Of a DNA stretch of 5,555 nucleotides, positions 1-5,555 are shown piece after piece. The stretch's first letter is position 1. Every line of letters starts with the position of its first letter. This DNA is from JBAYVY01 sp041674345. Lineage in GTDB: Bacteria; Planctomycetota; Phycisphaerae; Phycisphaerales; Zrk34. Under the pieces are notes generated by a model. The model was not told where the DNA came from, did no database searches, and saw only the letters and a program-made list of their open reading frames with translations. A program made the translations under genes and the position numbers. The stretch is from contig JBAYVY010000249.1 in assembly GCA_041674345.1 (NCBI GenBank), positions 1-5,555 of the forward strand, in the 5' to 3' direction.

Positions 1-88
1 CACCCCCGCCCCCGGAAGTCCCGCAAGTCCCGCAAGTTCCGCAAGCCAATCCTTCGATCTGTATCGCGCCCCCGATATCTCCATCTGA
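1..88 (+). other. Possible 3' end of a convergent gene (unproven)
   Basis: Plus frame 2 is open from the window edge to a TGA at 86-88. It reads as a Pro/Ala/Ser-rich linker followed by SFDLYRAPDISI, which resembles a protein C-terminus with codons mostly ending in C or G near the stop. However, plus frames 1 and 3 are open here too (frame 1 up to a TGA at 259-261), and the minus strand offers an ATG at 82-84 that stays open to the edge without a ribosome binding site. With only 28 codons visible, none of these can be called a gene. Nothing else recognisable lies between the repeats in 1-366. Confidence 0.2.
16..45. repeat. Nine-base tandem repeat
   Basis: The unit AAGTCCCGC occurs at 16-24 and 25-33, with a third copy at 34-42 that differs by one base (AAGTTCCGC), and then the first bases of a fourth. 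A nine-base period keeps any reading frame: plus frame 2 reads Ser-Pro-Ala repeats, and the minus strand reads Leu-Ala-Gly-type repeats. It may be a low-complexity protein segment or an intergenic repeat. Confidence 0.65.
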
Positions 89-156
89 AAAAGAAGGAAT
101 CCGAGCTCGGGATAAGCCGGTCGCCGCACGCCGGAACAGGGAGCGGACTACGGGAA

Positions 157-196
157 TTCAGGGTTCGGGGTTCAGGGTTCGGGGGTCGGGGGTCGG
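157..196. repeat. G-rich heptanucleotide tandem array, potential G-quadruplex
   Basis: Five full seven-base units and a partial sixth follow one another without gaps: TTCAGGG (157), TTCGGGG (164), TTCAGGG (171), TTCGGGG (178), GTCGGGG (185), GTCGG (192). The first four make a perfect 14-base duplication. On the plus strand five runs of three or more G are separated by two to four bases, which satisfies the usual G-quadruplex pattern. The plus strand is the template for rpoC-direction transcription, so the corresponding RNA would be C-rich. The array lies about 170-210 bases beyond the rpoC stop. Confidence 0.8.
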
Positions 197-231
197 CGAT
201 AGTCGCACAACCGGGCATCCGCGCATTTTTT

Positions 232-247
232 CACGGTATTTACCGCA
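232..247. repeat. Short inverted repeat
   Basis: CGGTA (234-238) and TACCG (241-245) are complementary around two bases. In rpoC-sense RNA the stem can extend by two G-U pairs (232-233 with 246-247). The loop is too tight for the whole stem to form, so the innermost pair would open. A T6 run lies just to its left (226-231), on the wrong side for a terminator on the plus strand and reading as A6 on the minus strand. It may simply be the third element of the hairpin cluster. Confidence 0.3.
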
Positions 248-255
248 TCAACCCC

Positions 256-302
256 CAGTGACGACAACTTTGTTTTCAGTGAAAACAAAGTCATCATCAC
301 CG
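256..302 (-). terminator. Long perfect-stem hairpin in the rpoC 3' flank
   Basis: An 11-bp perfect inverted repeat (267-277 with 281-291, ACTTTGTTTTC and its complement) surrounds a 3-base loop. In RNA of the rpoC sense the stem continues without a break to 22 bp (256-266 pairing with 292-302) through four G-U wobbles. In plus-strand RNA the same four positions would be A-C mismatches. This favours a structure acting in the rpoC transcript. It starts 64 bases after the rpoC stop. The RNA that follows is GGGGGUUGAUGC, not a U-tract, so it may be a 3'-end stabiliser or RNase III target instead of a classical intrinsic terminator. Confidence 0.5.
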
Positions 303-317
303 CCGGGAAACGAAACG

Positions 318-350
318 GGGACGCGGCTGGTTAAAAACCAGATGCGTCTC
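318..350 (-). terminator. Hairpin directly after rpoC, possible degenerate terminator
   Basis: CTGGTT (327-332) and AACCAG (336-341) form a perfect 6-bp stem around an AAA triloop. Outside it, GACGC/GCGTC-type arms (320-324 with 344-348) pair again across a 2x2 internal loop in the rpoC-sense RNA. The structure begins 17 bases after the rpoC stop. The RNA that follows in the rpoC direction (317 down to 308) is only mildly U-rich, with two UUU runs broken by C and G, so this is a poor intrinsic terminator at best. Read on the plus strand, two of the mismatches become G-U pairs, so the strand of action is uncertain. Confidence 0.4.
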
Positions 351-366
351 ATTGCGAAAACTTCAC

Positions 367-4806
<4,440 letters not shown>

Positions 4807-4815
4807 GAGTATCAG

Positions 4816-4820
4816 CTCCC
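4816..4820 (-). promoter_or_regulatory. Ribosome binding site of rpoC
   Basis: On the minus strand GGGAG lies nine bases before the rpoC ATG (4804-4806). It is the only purine-rich Shine-Dalgarno-like stretch in the 51-base gap between rpoC and the gene upstream. It supports this ATG as the start and shows that rpoC can be translated independently of the upstream gene. Confidence 0.7.
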
Positions 4821-4857
4821 GCTAAGGGGTTTATCCTCAAAAACTTTCAAATCCGAT

Positions 4858-5169
4858 TCAAACGGTAGGCAACATCGAAGTCAGGTACACGGTCCAACGA
4901 TGTTTCTTATGAATCATTTCCTGAACTTCGGTGAGAATGCCAAGATATTCCTGCCGCCGAGTGTCGGCGATGTATTCGGGATCGGGCACAACTTGCACAT
5001 ACCAGCGGTCATGCTGCTGTTTGGTCCCGTCACTGACATACATGACGCCGTCTTCGGGCACAACGAGCGAATAGCCCGAAGGAGCACGTTGACGCAGATA
5101 CCTGGTAACGGTGTTCCAAATCACCCGCTTGGAGGGTATCGTTGTGGTTGTGCTGCTCGTATCACTCAT
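4858..5169 (-). CDS. Hypothetical protein, 103 residues, overlapping a HEPN gene
   Basis: I do not recognise this protein. After a Ser/Thr-rich N-terminus (residues 2-10) it appears to be one small alpha/beta domain: a helix about 12-28 (RVIWNTVTRYLRQR), strands about 33-37, 42-46 and 55-62 (DRWYVQVV), an amphipathic helix about 69-90, and a last strand about 92-98 (WTVYLTS). This is judged by eye. There is no signal peptide, membrane segment or cysteine cluster. It lacks the GS...DxD signature of the MNT nucleotidyltransferases that often partner HEPN proteins. Its ATG overlaps the TGA of the upstream HEPN gene as ATGA, so translation is probably coupled; a weak GGGA lies about seven bases before the ATG. 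It ends 51 bases before rpoC. A partner, regulator or substrate-binding companion of the HEPN protein is the likeliest role, but that is inferred from position alone. Confidence 0.75.
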   Translation of the reverse strand: MSDTSSTTTTIPSKRVIWNTVTRYLRQRAPSGYSLVVPEDGVMYVSDGTKQQHDRWYVQVVPDPEYIADTRRQEYLGILTEVQEMIHKKHRWTVYLTSMLPTV

Positions 5170-5555
5170 GCTGTTATCCCAAACATGCCGGTCACACGCG
5201 AAGCGGCGATCAGCGAGTTTCGGGCCGCGTCCTGTTCCACGATTCGGCTCGGTCTGTAATCGGCGTCAAGCCGATTTTCATACAGCAGATTCAACGCTGA
5301 CTTCAGTATCTTTTTCTCCATCGCTCTGATGCGTTTGGCTCCTCTGAGTTTGCCGATGTTCTTCTCGACCAAACTCCGTAAACTCTGGTGCGAAGGCCCT
5401 TCACGATCATTGGCGAATATCAGCCCATTTTCAACCAACACCTGCGCCACCGCCGCATATGCCGAGTAATACGACCGACTCACACTGCTGCGGTAGCATG
5501 CACTACCCATCGCTACTCTCGCAGCACGAAAACTCTCGCGGCTCATTTCGGCCCA
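5166..5555 (-). CDS. HEPN-domain protein (PF05168/UPF0332-like), 5' end probably outside window
   Basis: HEPN proteins are small all-helical proteins, many acting in toxin-antitoxin or defence systems as RNases or as partners of nucleotidyltransferases. Counting from the ATG at 5546 (126 residues), the family pattern is visible: first helix with FRAARVAM (6-13), the hallmark SVSRSYYSAYAAVAQVL (21-37), a glycine/His turn GPSHQSLRSLV (50-60), then a final helical pair with LLYENRLDADY (87-97) and EQDAARNSLIAASRV (104-118). The R..ADY ending is typical of the PF05168 branch; the RX4-6H RNase motif of active HEPN toxins is absent at the equivalent place. The frame stays open through W-A-E up to the window edge, and the ATG at 5546 has no clear Shine-Dalgarno sequence, so the true start may lie upstream. 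The gene overlaps the next by four bases and is the first of the small pair ahead of rpoC. The family call is from pattern memory. Confidence 0.8.
   Translation of the reverse strand, partial: WAEMSRESFRAARVAMGSACYRSSVSRSYYSAYAAVAQVLVENGLIFANDREGPSHQSLRSLVEKNIGKLRGAKRIRAMEKKILKSALNLLYENRLDADYRPSRIVEQDAARNSLIAASRVTGMFGITA

Noticed and set aside
101..110. Palindrome CCGAGCTCGG
   Set aside because: A ten-base palindrome with no loop and no conserved context; probably chance in GC-rich DNA.
196..231. Plus-strand intrinsic terminator ending in T6 (226-231)
   Set aside because: The only nearby stem (GCGA 196-199 with TCGC 203-206) has four pairs and lies about 20 bases before the T run.
4807..4857. 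Promoter for rpoC in the gap (TTGAAA or TTGAAT with GATAAA)
   Set aside because: The spacings are about 9 and 20 bases, outside the usual 16-18, and no better pair was found. A promoter inside the upstream gene cannot be excluded.
4858..5169. Nucleotidyltransferase (MNT) antitoxin as partner of the HEPN gene
   Set aside because: The GS motif and the DxD pair required by the family are absent, and the secondary structure order does not fit.

Overview
The window is dominated by one large gene on the minus strand, rpoC (367-4806), which encodes the beta' subunit of bacterial RNA polymerase. Its N-terminal half, and stretches such as the NADFDGD catalytic loop and its flanks, read like planctomycete RpoC. 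It also carries the Gram-negative type insertion in the trigger loop. Together with the GC-rich coding sequence this suggests a member of the Planctomycetota, perhaps Phycisphaerae-like. That placement is inferred from remembered family sequences, not from a search.

Right part (4807-5555): two small minus-strand genes lie directly upstream of rpoC, where most bacteria have rpoB. The first, cut by the window edge, looks like a HEPN-domain protein of the PF05168/UPF0332 type. The second is an unrecognised 103-residue protein whose start codon overlaps the HEPN stop as ATGA. After a 51-base gap comes rpoC, with a good ribosome binding site and no convincing promoter of its own, so the three genes may be co-transcribed. 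Sampled blocks of the two small genes are clearly poorer in GC than sampled blocks of rpoC, which fits insertion of a mobile or defence-type gene pair into or next to the RNA polymerase operon.

Left part (1-366): the 3' flank of rpoC holds no confident gene. It contains two strong inverted repeats just downstream of the rpoC stop (318-350 and 256-302) and a small third one (232-247). They are probably the transcript end or a 3' processing and stability element, although none has a proper U-tract. Further left are a G-rich heptanucleotide tandem array (157-196) able to form a G-quadruplex, and a 9-base tandem repeat (16-45). The first 88 bases are open in several frames on both strands and may touch a neighbouring gene, but this cannot be settled here.

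No tRNA, rRNA, CRISPR array or insertion sequence was seen. The main point of interest is the HEPN/unknown gene pair joined to rpoC.
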